A stretch of 51,932 bases of DNA from JAPLNB01 sp964451955 (GCA_964451955.1 CAYVKG010000024.1:1-51932), one strand, 5' to 3'; counted from the first letter of the stretch, positions 17,177-26,351 are shown. The notes: generated by a model not told the origin, from the sequence alone. Numbers and translations: made by a program.

Positions 17177-18604
17177 TCAAAACATCCGCATCTGGTCCTT
17201 CTCAAAACTGAACTTCGCCAACGGCTGATCGACCGGCAGCTTGTACTCCCCGTTCCAACACGCCGCACAGTAATTCTGTTCCGGAAACTGCAGACACGAA
17301 AGCATCCCCTTCAGCGAGAGATACGCCAGGCTGTCCACCTCCAGATACTCCCCAATCTCCTGTATCGTCCGGTTGTGCGCAATCAACTCCTCCCGCGTCG
17401 GAAAATCGATCCCGTAAAAGCACGGATGCCGAATCGGAGGACACGATATCCGCAAGTGAATCTCTCTGGCCCCCGCTCGCCGCAATGCCCTCATCTTCGA
17501 CCGCGTTGTCGTACCCCGAACCACCGAGTCCTCCACCAGCACTACCCGCTTCCCCGCAATAATGTCCGGAATAATGTTCAGCTTCAACGCAACCGCCCGA
17601 TCACGCTGAATCTGGTTCGGAAGAATGAACGTCCGGCCTACAAACCGATTCGGTACAATCCCCTCCTCAAACGGGATCTTCGATTCCTTCGCATACCCCA
17701 ACGCGGCGCTCCGACCTGAGTCCGGCATCGGCATCACAAAGTCCGCGATCACCGGCGCCTCACGAGCCAACGCCCTCCCCAACGCCTGCCTCACCACGTG
17801 TACGTTCTGCCCAAATATCCGGCTCGCGGGATTCGCAAAATACACATGCTCAAAACAACAGTGCGCCAACTTCGGCGCCGGCACTTCAAAAAAACGACTC
17901 GTCACACCCGTGTCGTCAATTCGCACGATCTCCGCCGGCTGTATGTCCCGAACGTATTGCGCGTCAATCGCGTCAAATGCGCACGTCTCACTCGCCACAC
18001 ACCAGTGCCCCTCCGGCGTCCGGCCTAACGCCAACGGCCGAATGCCCCACGGATCCCTCGCCGCCTCAATCCGATCCGGAAACAGAAACAACAGACAATA
18101 CGCCCCCTGCAAATGCATCAGAACGTGAGGCAGTGGATCCGCTTTGTCCAGATGTGTCGGTTTCGCCAGAAGATGAACAATGATCTCCGTGTCCGTCGTC
18201 GTCTGGAATATGTGACCATGCTCCTCGTACTGCCGCCGCAACAGCTGCGCGTTGATCAGGTTCCCGTTGTGCGCCACCGCCACAGGACCCATCAGATACT
18301 CTCGCATCAGCGGCTGAGCATTCGCCAGCTTGCTCGATCCCGTCGTCGAATAACGCACATGACCGATCGCCGCATGGCCCGCAAGGTCCTCACGCAGCAT
18401 CCTCGGCGTGAACACCTGGCTTACCAGACCCATCCCCAAGTGCCCGTGCAACTGCTTGCCGTCAGACACCACAATCCCCGCCGACTCCTGACCCCGGTGT
18501 TGCTGCGCAAACAGCCCGTTGTAACAGAGCTGCGCGGCTACCTTGCTCCCCCAGATCCCAAACAGCCCGCATTTCTCTTTCTTCTCGTATTCCGCGTCAC
18601 TCAA
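17177..18604 (-). CDS. purF: Amidophosphoribosyltransferase
   Basis: Catalyses the first committed step of purine synthesis, PRPP plus glutamine to 5-phosphoribosylamine. 475 aa. An 11-residue propeptide precedes the nucleophile Cys12 (CGLFGIWG), which must be exposed by cleavage. The N-terminal glutaminase domain has QQHRGQESAG; the PRPP loop is VVLVEDSVVRGTTT. Late cysteines (SCPP, SCLQFPEQNYCAAC) match the iron-sulfur type PurF of Bacillus. The start is TTG 18604 with AGGAG upstream. Transcribed from the promoter at 18706-18734. Confidence 0.95.
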   Translation of the reverse strand: MSDAEYEKKEKCGLFGIWGSKVAAQLCYNGLFAQQHRGQESAGIVVSDGKQLHGHLGMGLVSQVFTPRMLREDLAGHAAIGHVRYSTTGSSKLANAQPLMREYLMGPVAVAHNGNLINAQLLRRQYEEHGHIFQTTTDTEIIVHLLAKPTHLDKADPLPHVLMHLQGAYCLLFLFPDRIEAARDPWGIRPLALGRTPEGHWCVASETCAFDAIDAQYVRDIQPAEIVRIDDTGVTSRFFEVPAPKLAHCCFEHVYFANPASRIFGQNVHVVRQALGRALAREAPVIADFVMPMPDSGRSAALGYAKESKIPFEEGIVPNRFVGRTFILPNQIQRDRAVALKLNIIPDIIAGKRVVLVEDSVVRGTTTRSKMRALRRAGAREIHLRISCPPIRHPCFYGIDFPTREELIAHNRTIQEIGEYLEVDSLAYLSLKGMLSCLQFPEQNYCAACWNGEYKLPVDQPLAKFSFEKDQMRMF

Positions 18605-18705
18605 GACCTTCTCCTGCCCGGAGTTGGGAAATTCAATACGACCTCGCCCTTAGGCGCCCGGTTTCCTGGAATGCTGCAGCCAACTAAAGCCGCATCAAAC
18701 GCAGA

Positions 18706-18734
18706 AGCATAATTTTCCTATCACCCCCGGTCAA
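18706..18734 (-). promoter_or_regulatory. Sigma-70 promoter of purF
   Basis: Minus strand: TTGACC (18729-18734), 17-base spacer, TATGCT (18706-18711). It gives a purF leader of about 95 nt in which I see no purine aptamer. Confidence 0.65.
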
Positions 18735-18824
18735 TCATGCTCCCCGCCTGTCAACATCACCCCCTCATCGTATACCTGCCGCCACTGGCGCAGTATCATG
18801 CCCTCCATACACCAGGACCCCTCA

Positions 18825-20111
18825 ATGACCTCATCCATCAACCGTCGGCAGTTCATTCAACGATCCGCGGCCTTCACCACTGCCTGGGCAGCCTCCCCAG
18901 CCATCATAACTCCTGCCGCCGCCCAACCCGCTCCACAACTCGTCAACATCGCCGTCATGGGCCTCGGACGCGGCGCCAATCTTATGGAGGGCTTCGCAAA
19001 GCTGCCCGCCTGCCGCATCACCTACCTGTGCGAAGTCGATCACCAACGCCTGGCTAAGGCCCACGCCTCCCTCGCCAAACTCCAGCAGGCCCCCCCCACC
19101 CCTATCAAAGACATCCGCAAAGCACTCGATGACCCCTCCGTCCATGCCGTCGTCATTGCCACCCCGGATCATTGGCACGCGCCCGCAACCATTCTCGCTT
19201 GCGCCGCCGGTAAACACGTCTACGTCGAGAAACCCGCCAGCCATAACCCCCACGAAGGCGAACTCATGGTGGCCGCCGCCCAAAAATACGACCGCGCCGT
19301 CCAACTCGGAACCCAACGCCGAAGTTGGCCTAAGGTCGTCGAGGCCATCCAACGCGTCCGCAGCGGCGAGTTCGGCCGAGTCCTCTTCTCCCGCGGCTGG
19401 TACAACAACTCCCGCAAAGGCATCGGCAAAGGAAAACAAACCCCCATCCCTCCCACCCTCGACTACACGCTCTGGCAAGGACCAGCACCCCATCGACCCT
19501 ACCAGGACAACATCCTCCCCTATAACTGGCACTGGTTCTGGCATTGGGGCACCGGCGAACTCGGTAACAACGGCATCCACGCCCTCGACCTCTGCCGCTG
19601 GGGACTCGCCGTCGATTACCCCCTTCGCGTCACCTCCGCCGGCAAAAGATATTACTACCAAGACGATCAGGAAACCCCCGATACCCACTTCGTCACCTTC
19701 GATTTCGGCAACAAAGTCATCGCTTGGGAAGGACACTCCTGCCACCCCCATGGTATCGAGGGGTCATCCTTCGGTGCCTCCTTCCACGGCGAAAAGGCCA
19801 CTCTCGTTACCGATGGCGTCGGCTACACCCTCTTCGACCCCACCGGGAAACAGATCGCCAAAGTCGCCGGCTCCGGCGCCGATGCCCCCCATCTCCAAAA
19901 CTTCCTCGACGCCATCCGCGAACGAAAAAGCCTCAACGCCCCTATTCACGAAGGCCACAAGTCAACCCTGCTCGCCCACCTCGGCAACATAGCTCACCGC
20001 ACCGGTCGCCCCATCCGCGTCGATCCCGCCTCCGGACACATCCCCGACGACATCGAAGCACAAAAACTCTGGTCACGCGAGTACCAGAAAGGATGGGAGC
20101 CCAAAATATGA
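18825..20111 (+). CDS. Tat-exported Gfo/Idh/MocA oxidoreductase (first of the cluster)
   Basis: A 428-aa NAD(P)-dependent dehydrogenase-like protein. Tat signal INRRQFIQRSAA, then the Rossmann motif VMGLGRGANLMEG, the family HVYVEKPASHN with the catalytic lysine, and NNGIHALDLCRWGLA with the active-site histidine. It is the planctomycete exported type, which carries its cofactor through Tat. ATG 18825 is preferred to 18798 (AGGA precedes it and the Tat motif is then close to the N-terminus). Its TGA overlaps the next ATG (ATGA at 20108), indicating coupled translation with DUF6807. Confidence 0.88.
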   Translation: MTSSINRRQFIQRSAAFTTAWAASPAIITPAAAQPAPQLVNIAVMGLGRGANLMEGFAKLPACRITYLCEVDHQRLAKAHASLAKLQQAPPTPIKDIRKALDDPSVHAVVIATPDHWHAPATILACAAGKHVYVEKPASHNPHEGELMVAAAQKYDRAVQLGTQRRSWPKVVEAIQRVRSGEFGRVLFSRGWYNNSRKGIGKGKQTPIPPTLDYTLWQGPAPHRPYQDNILPYNWHWFWHWGTGELGNNGIHALDLCRWGLAVDYPLRVTSAGKRYYYQDDQETPDTHFVTFDFGNKVIAWEGHSCHPHGIEGSSFGASFHGEKATLVTDGVGYTLFDPTGKQIAKVAGSGADAPHLQNFLDAIRERKSLNAPIHEGHKSTLLAHLGNIAHRTGRPIRVDPASGHIPDDIEAQKLWSREYQKGWEPKI

Positions 20112-21081
20112 TCCACGCTCTCTTCACCAACCGCCACCCCAAACCCAGTCCCCTCCCACCAACAGCACTCTGCCTCCTCCTGGCCCTTCCCCCATTCCAC
20201 AAATTCGCATTCTCCGCCGAAACCCCAGACCGACCTTTCCCAAGCCTCCAGGCCATCCCTCTGCCCCTCCATCAGCTCTCCTTCGAACGCCACGGACATC
20301 AAATCGCCGCCTCCGACGCCCATTCGTCTACCCCGTCATCGGCCACTCAGGCCAACGCCTCACACGCATGGGACATCCCCACGACCCCGCCGGACATTCC
20401 CATCATAACTCCATCTGGATCGCCCATAACGACGTCAACGGCCTCTCCTTCTGGTCCGACCAGTCCAAGGCCCGAATCGTCCATCAACGCATCCTCGACA
20501 TCCAAGACCACGGCCAACTCTCCTGGATCACCACCTCCAGCCACTGGCTCGACGAAGCCGCCAACAAAACCCTCCTCATCGAAACCCGCCGAACCTCCGT
20601 CCGCCTCCTCCCCGATAACGAGTTCTGGCTCCTCATCGACCTCAAGCTCGAATCCAAAGAACCCGTCACACTCGGCAAAACTCCCTTCGGCCTCCTCGGC
20701 GTACGCATGGCCAAAACCATCGGAGTCAACGACGGCGGCGGCCTCATCCGAAACTCCCAACAAAAATCCGGCGAAAAAGACACCCTCTGGCAACGCGCCC
20801 AATGGCTCGATTACTCCGGCCCCGTCACACCCACCGCCTCCGACGGCATCACCCTCATGGATCACCCAAAAAACCCCAACCACCCCACCTTCTTCCACAC
20901 CCGCGCCGACGGCTGGATGGGCGCCAGCCTCACCTACGACGCCCCAATCACTATCCCGCCCGATAGGCCCCTCACCCTCCGCTACGGCCTCTGGATCCAT
21001 GCCGGAAAACCCGACGACAACAAAATCAACAAAAAGTGGTCAGAGTTCGCCCAAATGCCCGATTCCCCAAACCCCCGCTGA
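20108..21081 (+). pseudogene. DUF6807 (PmoA-like) protein, frameshifted
   Basis: Starts at ATG 20108, overlapping the previous stop by 4 bases. The first frame encodes a signal peptide (ending near AFSA) and LSFERHGHQIA. Near 20306-20322 the homology moves to another frame, which continues RRPFVYPVIGHSGQRLTR and the DUF6807 hallmark MGHPHDPAGHSHHNS...NDVNGLSFW to the stop at 21081. Neither frame alone gives a whole protein. It is either a recent inactivating indel, a sequencing error, or a recoding site; no classic slippery heptamer is visible. If ATG 20368 is used, a 237-aa fragment without signal peptide results. DUF6807 proteins commonly sit with Gfo/Idh genes, as here. Confidence 0.75.
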
Positions 21082-21250
21082 TTCCCACTTATGCCCACCA
21101 CGCCTCCATCACCTTCAGGCTCCACCAACCAATCCGCCAACGGCATCCCAACATCGCCGCCATGGCCCCCAAAGCAATCCGCTTGCCCCATATTCCCCCT
21201 TCAACCGCAAGGACCCCAATCGGTACTACCAAATGAAAGGAACAAAACAT

Positions 21251-22624
21251 ATGCAGGACCATCAGCTCCCTCTTGCTTCTCGTCGTGAGTTCATCAAAAC
21301 CGCCAGTCAGGTCGCCGCCGTCACCGCTCTGGCCGGATCAGTCGTTCCACACGTCCACGCCGCCGGCAACGACCTGATCCAACTCGCCCTCATCGGCTGC
21401 GGCGGCCGCGGCAGCGGCGCCGTCGTCGACGCCTTGGGCACCAAAGGTCCCATCAAACTCGTCGCTATGGCCGACGCCTATGAAGACAGGCTCAAGGGAA
21501 GCTACAACAATCTCTCTAAGCACTCCAAACAGGTCGATGTCCCCGAAGACCGCCGCTTCGTCGGTTTCGATGCCTACATGCGCGCCATGGACTGCCTCAA
21601 ACCCGGCGATGTCGCCATCTTCGCCACCCCTCTCGCTTTCCGATGGGTCCACTTCCAGTACGCCATCCTCAAAGGCCTCAACGTCTTCATGGAAAAACCC
21701 GTCACCGCCGACGGCCCCACCAGCAAACGCATGCTCAAACTCGCCGAAGAAGCCTCCGCCAAAAACCTCAAAGTCGGCGTCGGACTCATGTCCCGACATG
21801 CTCGACCACTCCAGGAACTCTTCAAACGCATCAAGGACGGCGAAATCGGTGACATCATCACCATGCGCGGCTACCGCATGCATGGCCCCGTCGGATATTT
21901 CGCCTCCCCTCGAAAACCCGACAACATCACCGAACTCGACTACCAGATCCGACGCTTCCATAGCCTCCTCTGGGCCGGCGGCGGGTGCTACAGCGATTTC
22001 TACATCCACATCATCGACCACCTCTGCTGGATGAAAGACGCTTACCCCATCAAGGCACATGGCCTCGGCGGACGACACTACCGCCACGCCCCAGACGGTA
22101 CCCTCTATGTCGACCAGAACTTCGACTCCTACGCCGTCGAATATACCTTCGCCGACGGCACTAAGTTCTTCTTCGACGGCCGAACCATGACCGGGTGCGC
22201 CGACCAATACGCCAGCTACATCCACGGCACCAAGGGCTGCGCCATCGCCTCCGCCGGCGGCGACTGCGGCGCCCCGTCCAGCACCTACAAGGGACAAAAT
22301 CCCACCCGACAAAACCGCCTCTGGCAGTCCACCGACGGCAGCAATCCCTATCAAAACGAATGGGATGACCTCATCGACGCCATCCGAAACGACAAACCCT
22401 ACAACGAAGTCAAGAGCGGCGTCGAAACCAGCCTCGTCACTAGCATGGGACGCATGGCCGCCCACACAGGCCAGGAAATCACCTTCGATGCCATGCTCAA
22501 CTGCGACCATGAATTCGCCCCGGGCGTCGATAAGTTCAATGCCGGTTCACAAGCACCGGTCCTCCCCGATGCCAACGGCATGTACCCGCAACCCGAACCC
22601 GGAAGAAAAAAACGAGAATACTAA
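21251..22624 (+). CDS. Tat-exported Gfo/Idh/MocA oxidoreductase (second of the cluster)
   Basis: A 457-aa protein with Tat signal ASRREFIKTAS, Rossmann motif ALIGCGGRGSGAV, catalytic VFMEKPVTADG and a C-terminal domain containing CYSDFYIHIIDHLCW. It belongs to the long exported type that ends with a PQPEPGRKK-like tail. Probably oxidises or reduces a sugar derivative in the periplasm, working with the gene at 18825. ATG 21251 is preferred because AAAGGAAC precedes it; ATG 21233 is possible. The open frame reaches far upstream, but that part lies antisense or in other genes. Confidence 0.88.
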   Translation: MQDHQLPLASRREFIKTASQVAAVTALAGSVVPHVHAAGNDLIQLALIGCGGRGSGAVVDALGTKGPIKLVAMADAYEDRLKGSYNNLSKHSKQVDVPEDRRFVGFDAYMRAMDCLKPGDVAIFATPLAFRWVHFQYAILKGLNVFMEKPVTADGPTSKRMLKLAEEASAKNLKVGVGLMSRHARPLQELFKRIKDGEIGDIITMRGYRMHGPVGYFASPRKPDNITELDYQIRRFHSLLWAGGGCYSDFYIHIIDHLCWMKDAYPIKAHGLGGRHYRHAPDGTLYVDQNFDSYAVEYTFADGTKFFFDGRTMTGCADQYASYIHGTKGCAIASAGGDCGAPSSTYKGQNPTRQNRLWQSTDGSNPYQNEWDDLIDAIRNDKPYNEVKSGVETSLVTSMGRMAAHTGQEITFDAMLNCDHEFAPGVDKFNAGSQAPVLPDANGMYPQPEPGRKKREY

Positions 22625-22632
22625 ACCCCTGC

Positions 22633-22674
22633 CTGTTCCGGCGCCACGCCACGCCTGGCGCGGCGCCGGAACAG
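22633..22674. repeat. Long perfect hairpin after the Gfo/Idh cluster
   Basis: CTGTTCCGGCGCC (22633-22645) and GGCGCCGGAACAG (22662-22674) form a perfect 13-bp stem, extended by an inner CGCCA/TGGCG stem. There is no T-run on either side, so it is not a standard terminator. It may stabilise the mRNA end or stop readthrough into the riboswitch. Confidence 0.6.
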
Positions 22675-22815
22675 CCCCGATCAACACCAAAAACACGCCC
22701 CGTTCGCTCAACACACGTCCTCCGAAAAAACCCACGCTCCCCTTCTTCTTCGCCCTCCCGCACTGTCGCTCGCCCACCCATTAAGCCCCCCCGCGTCACG
22801 CCCCTCACCCGCGGG

Positions 22816-22844
22816 TTGTCTCCTGTCTCCCCAGATACTATCAT
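22816..22844 (+). promoter_or_regulatory. Promoter of the fluoride riboswitch operon
   Basis: TTGTCT (22816-22821), 17-base spacer, TATCAT (22839-22844). Transcription should start near 22852, immediately before the aptamer. Confidence 0.6.
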
Positions 22845-22857
22845 TATCCGCAAATCA

Positions 22858-22966
22858 AAGGCGATGGAGTTCGCCCTCAACCGCAGGCCTCTCAGGCCGT
22901 GCTGATAACTCCTGCGAATCGCCGTTCGTGGGAGTCTCTCCGATGCATGTTGCTCGGCTTCCCACG
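22858..22966 (+). promoter_or_regulatory. Fluoride riboswitch (crcB motif)
   Basis: The sequence matches the fluoride aptamer closely. The first hairpin GGCGA/TCGCC (22860-22875) has the loop TGGAGT; CTCAACCGC follows; a second hairpin is GGCCT/AGGCC (22886-22898); then GCTGATAACTCC. The aptamer pseudoknot GGAGT (22866-22870) with ACTCC (22908-22912) is complete. A second GGAGT copy at 22931-22935 can compete for ACTCC. CGTGGGA (22927-22933) can instead pair with TCCCACG (22960-22966), which would release the ribosome site of the MFS gene. Fluoride binding should switch the downstream operon on. Confidence 0.92.
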
Positions 22967-23006
22967 ACATGTAGGGATCTCTTGGCACAAGGAAGGACTA
23001 GGCACC

Positions 23007-24269
23007 GTGGACAACCAGGCGCCCAAACGACGCATCCATTGGCTCAACTCAACCGTCCTCGGAATCGGCCTCGCCAGCCTCTGCTCCGACATCGGACATG
23101 AAATGGCCACCACCTCCATGCCCGTCCTCCTCGCCTCACTGGGCGTCAGCTCCGCCGCACTCGGGCTCATCGAGGGCCTCGCCGATGGGTTGTCCAGTTT
23201 CGCCAAACTCTTCTCAGGCCTCTACAGCGACCGCCTCCGCCGACGAAAACCCCTCGCCGTCATCGGCTACTTCGTCACCGCCTCCGGCATGGCCAGCTTC
23301 GCCTTCGCCACCCAATGGTGGCACGTCCTCATCGGACGCGTCGCCGGATGGCTCGGCCGGGGGGCCCGAACCCCCGTCCGAAACGTCCTCCTCACCGAGG
23401 CAACCACTCCCGATACCTACGGCCGCGCCTTCGGCCTCGAACGCGCTATGGACAGCGCCGGCGCCGTCATCGGACCACTCCTCACCCTCGCCATCGCCTG
23501 GGCCCTCGGATCCCACTGGCAATGGGTCTTCGCCTTCACACTCATACCAGGCCTCGCCGCCGCCCTCCTCATCGCCTTCCTCGTCAAAGAAAAGCCCCAC
23601 AACCCAAAACCCCAGACACATCTCTTCTCCGGAATCGCCTCCCTCCCAAAATCCTTCCGCCGTTTCCTCCTCGGTGTCGGTATCGGCGGCCTCGGCGATT
23701 TCTCCAATACCCTCCTCATCCTCTGGGCTACTCAGGCCTGGATCCCCCTCTACGGCCCCGCAAAAGCCGCCACCATGGCCATGGCCTTCTATGCCGTCGC
23801 CTACAACCTCCCCTATACCCTCTCCTGCTACCTCAGCGGAGCCCTCGCAGACCGCCTCCCAAAACACAAAGTCCTCGGCTCCGGTTACCTCCTCGCCTTG
23901 ATCCCCGCCGCCGCCCTCCTCTGGCCCGGTGCCTCCCTCCCCAAATTCCTCATCATCTTCGCTTTCTCAGGCATCTACACCGGCGTCTGGGAAACCCTCG
24001 AAAACACCACCGCCGCCACCGTCCTCCCCGATCACGTCCGCGGCACAGGCTTCGGCCTCCTCGCCACCATCAACGGATTCGGCGACTTCCTCTCCAGCGC
24101 CTCCGTCGGAGTGCTCTGGGCCATCCACCCCTTCTGGGCAATGCTCTTCGTCATCCTCACCTCCCTCGTCGGCGCTTCCATCATCTTCTCCACTCCAACC
24201 CCAACCAATCCCGCCCTTTCACCCGCTTCTTCGACAATCACTAACTCCCAACACAATGCCAAACCTTAA
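23007..24269 (+). CDS. MFS transporter under fluoride riboswitch control
   Basis: A 420-aa major facilitator protein with about 12 hydrophobic segments. The MFS loop motif appears as GLYSDRLRRRKPLAVIGY, and GWLGRGARTPVRNVLLTEA is a second conserved loop. I recognise no substrate-specific subfamily. The start is GTG 23007 with GGAAGGA upstream; earlier in-frame starts lie inside the riboswitch fold. Its end overlaps the MBL-fold gene by 14 bases. Being fluoride-induced, it may export fluoride or a metabolite harmful under fluoride stress (inference). The established exporters are CrcB/Fluc and CLC-F, and it is neither. Confidence 0.88.
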   Translation: MDNQAPKRRIHWLNSTVLGIGLASLCSDIGHEMATTSMPVLLASLGVSSAALGLIEGLADGLSSFAKLFSGLYSDRLRRRKPLAVIGYFVTASGMASFAFATQWWHVLIGRVAGWLGRGARTPVRNVLLTEATTPDTYGRAFGLERAMDSAGAVIGPLLTLAIAWALGSHWQWVFAFTLIPGLAAALLIAFLVKEKPHNPKPQTHLFSGIASLPKSFRRFLLGVGIGGLGDFSNTLLILWATQAWIPLYGPAKAATMAMAFYAVAYNLPYTLSCYLSGALADRLPKHKVLGSGYLLALIPAAALLWPGASLPKFLIIFAFSGIYTGVWETLENTTAATVLPDHVRGTGFGLLATINGFGDFLSSASVGVLWAIHPFWAMLFVILTSLVGASIIFSTPTPTNPALSPASSTITNSQHNAKP

Positions 24270-25101
24270 CACCCCCGTCAAAATCACCTTCCTCATCGAC
24301 AACTCACCCGGCCTGCCCCACCTCTTCAACGAGCACGGCCTCTCCATCTGGATCCAAACCCCAACACACAACCTCTTGTTCGACGCCGGCCCAAACCACC
24401 ATACCTCCGACAACGCCTCGTCCCTCGGCATCGACCTCGCCTCCGCCCACGCCATCCTCCTCTCCCACGGCCATTACGACCATACCGGCGGCCTCGCCCA
24501 TCTCCTGGGCGCTTCCCCCATCGCACCCGTCTTCTTGCATCCCGCCGCCCTCTCCCCTCGCTTCAGCCGCAAACAAAATCACTCCCTCCGCCAAATAGGC
24601 ATGCCCCCCGACGCCGCCCAAGCCCTCCGCCTTTCCCCCAGTGTCTCCCTTGTCTCCAAACCCACCGAAATCCTCCCGGGTCTCTTCGCCTCAGGTCCCA
24701 TTCCACGACTCAACGACTTCGAAGACACCGGCGGCCAATTCTTCCTCGATCCCGCCTCCCAAATCGTTGATCCCATCGAGGATGACCAGGCCCTCTATTT
24801 CCAGTCTTCACGCGGCCTCGTCATCCTCCTCGGCTGCGCCCACGCCGGCCTCATCAACACCATCCACCACGTCCGAACCCTCACCAATAACCAGCCCCTA
24901 CATGCCGTCCTCGGCGGAATGCACCTCCGCTCCGCCTCACCCCACCGCATCGCCGCCACTCTCCAAGCTCTCCAAAACCACAATCCCAACGTCCTCGCTC
25001 CCGCACATTGCACCGGCGAACACGCCATCAATTCCTTCCGGAAAACCTTCCCCGGCCGCGTCTTCCCGGCCCATGTCGGTTCCCACTGGACCTTCGATTA
25101 A
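24256..25101 (+). CDS. Metallo-beta-lactamase fold hydrolase
   Basis: A 281-aa MBL-fold protein with the metal motif SHGHYDHTGG, CAHAGLINTI, GGMHL and HCTGEHA. It resembles the archaeal/bacterial group annotated as dihydropteridine (methanopterin-type) synthase-like MBL proteins, whose true substrates are mostly unknown. No signal peptide. ATG 24256 is 14 bases inside the MFS gene, so the two are translationally coupled and share the fluoride riboswitch. It may be an accessory of fluoride stress, but this is inferred from position only. Confidence 0.85.
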   Translation: MPNLNTPVKITFLIDNSPGLPHLFNEHGLSIWIQTPTHNLLFDAGPNHHTSDNASSLGIDLASAHAILLSHGHYDHTGGLAHLLGASPIAPVFLHPAALSPRFSRKQNHSLRQIGMPPDAAQALRLSPSVSLVSKPTEILPGLFASGPIPRLNDFEDTGGQFFLDPASQIVDPIEDDQALYFQSSRGLVILLGCAHAGLINTIHHVRTLTNNQPLHAVLGGMHLRSASPHRIAATLQALQNHNPNVLAPAHCTGEHAINSFRKTFPGRVFPAHVGSHWTFD

Positions 25102-25157
25102 CGCGCAACCAAGCCCCATCGCCAACCCCCCCACTCCACTCCCGGGTCTCCAACCGC

Positions 25158-26351
25158 CTACCGCGGCCCCCCTACCCCCGACTCCGCTCGAAGCAATGCG
25201 TCCACAATCGCCGCATACGCCGGCTTCCTCAGGTTGTTCGTGTCAAAGATCAGCGGGCTCTGCCCGAATCGCCACGTCCGCCGGTCACTCAGACCCCAAA
25301 ACGTCACCCGCTCCACCGCGTCCTTGTGCTTGATGAAAATCCCAAACAGCCTCGCATATGCCTCCGCTTGCGCCTTCAGATCCTCTGCCGACGCAGGCAC
25401 CCCACCTCGCCCCCCAAAACCCCGCCCGCCAAAACCCGCCCCGGGCGTCAACTGACCCCCCGATGTCCCCCGTATCGTCACGTCCAACTCCGTGATGCTC
25501 ACCTTCAACCCCAGCGACTTATAGTCCGCTATCGCCTTCTCAACCTCCGCGTACGGAATCCCCCTCGTGCTCCAATGTCCTTGAATCCCCACCCCGTGCA
25601 CCGGCGCGCCCTCCTTGATCAGCCGCCTCAGCAGCACCATCGAACTCGCATGCTTCGGCCCAGCCTCAATCCCGTAATCGTTGTAATACAGCGTCGCCTG
25701 CGGATCCGCTTCGTGGGCAAACTTAAACGCCAGCGTCAAAAACTCCGGCCCCAGTGCCCTCAACCATGACGAATTCCGCAGATTCTCCGTCTGCGCTGTC
25801 TGCGCGTTGCCCCCGTCTGCTATCGCCTCGTTCACCACATCCCAACTCCGAATCTTCCCACGATAACGCCCCACCAGCACGCTGATGTGCTCCTTCAACC
25901 GACGCTCAACCGTCCCCTTGTCCCCATCTCGGAAAAACCAGCTCCCCGTCTGCGCGTGCCACACCAGCGTGTGACCATGAACGGCCAGCTTCTGCTCCTC
26001 GCACCACTCCACCAACGCATCCCCACGATCAAACTGCCACGAGCCCTCCGCCGGATGAACCTGCGCAGGCTTCATACAGTTCTCCGGCGTCACAACGTTG
26101 AAATGATCCCTCACCAGCTTCAACTCTTGCTCCGAGTACCGCCCGGGAATATCCCCAGCCATCCCGATCAAAAAGTGATCCTTGTACACCTCCTTGATGA
26201 TCGGACCGTTCTGATCCACCACCGGCGCCGCGCTCGCTACACTCACCGGCCGCGATGTCGGCTCCGCGCCCACCACCCATCCCGCAGCCAACAACCCCAC
26301 CAGCAATCCCGGCACTAAAGACGCAATGTAACGCTCTTTCTCGACTCGCAT
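25158..26351 (-). CDS. GH10 endo-1,4-beta-xylanase, secreted
   Basis: A 397-aa protein with a Sec-type signal peptide (about 1-29) and a GH10 catalytic domain. The acid/base is Glu175 in WDVVNEA and the nucleophile Glu288 in ITELDV; HTLVWHAQTGSW and GLSDRRTWR are further family motifs. It cleaves internal xylan bonds outside the cytoplasm. A Gly/Arg-rich loop (GFGGRGFGGRGG, about residues 306-318) interrupts the domain after the nucleophile and is unusual. AGGAAAGGA precedes ATG 26351. Convergent with the MBL-fold gene, 56 bases away. Confidence 0.94.
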   Translation of the reverse strand: MRVEKERYIASLVPGLLVGLLAAGWVVGAEPTSRPVSVASAAPVVDQNGPIIKEVYKDHFLIGMAGDIPGRYSEQELKLVRDHFNVVTPENCMKPAQVHPAEGSWQFDRGDALVEWCEEQKLAVHGHTLVWHAQTGSWFFRDGDKGTVERRLKEHISVLVGRYRGKIRSWDVVNEAIADGGNAQTAQTENLRNSSWLRALGPEFLTLAFKFAHEADPQATLYYNDYGIEAGPKHASSMVLLRRLIKEGAPVHGVGIQGHWSTRGIPYAEVEKAIADYKSLGLKVSITELDVTIRGTSGGQLTPGAGFGGRGFGGRGGVPASAEDLKAQAEAYARLFGIFIKHKDAVERVTFWGLSDRRTWRFGQSPLIFDTNNLRKPAYAAIVDALLRAESGVGGPR

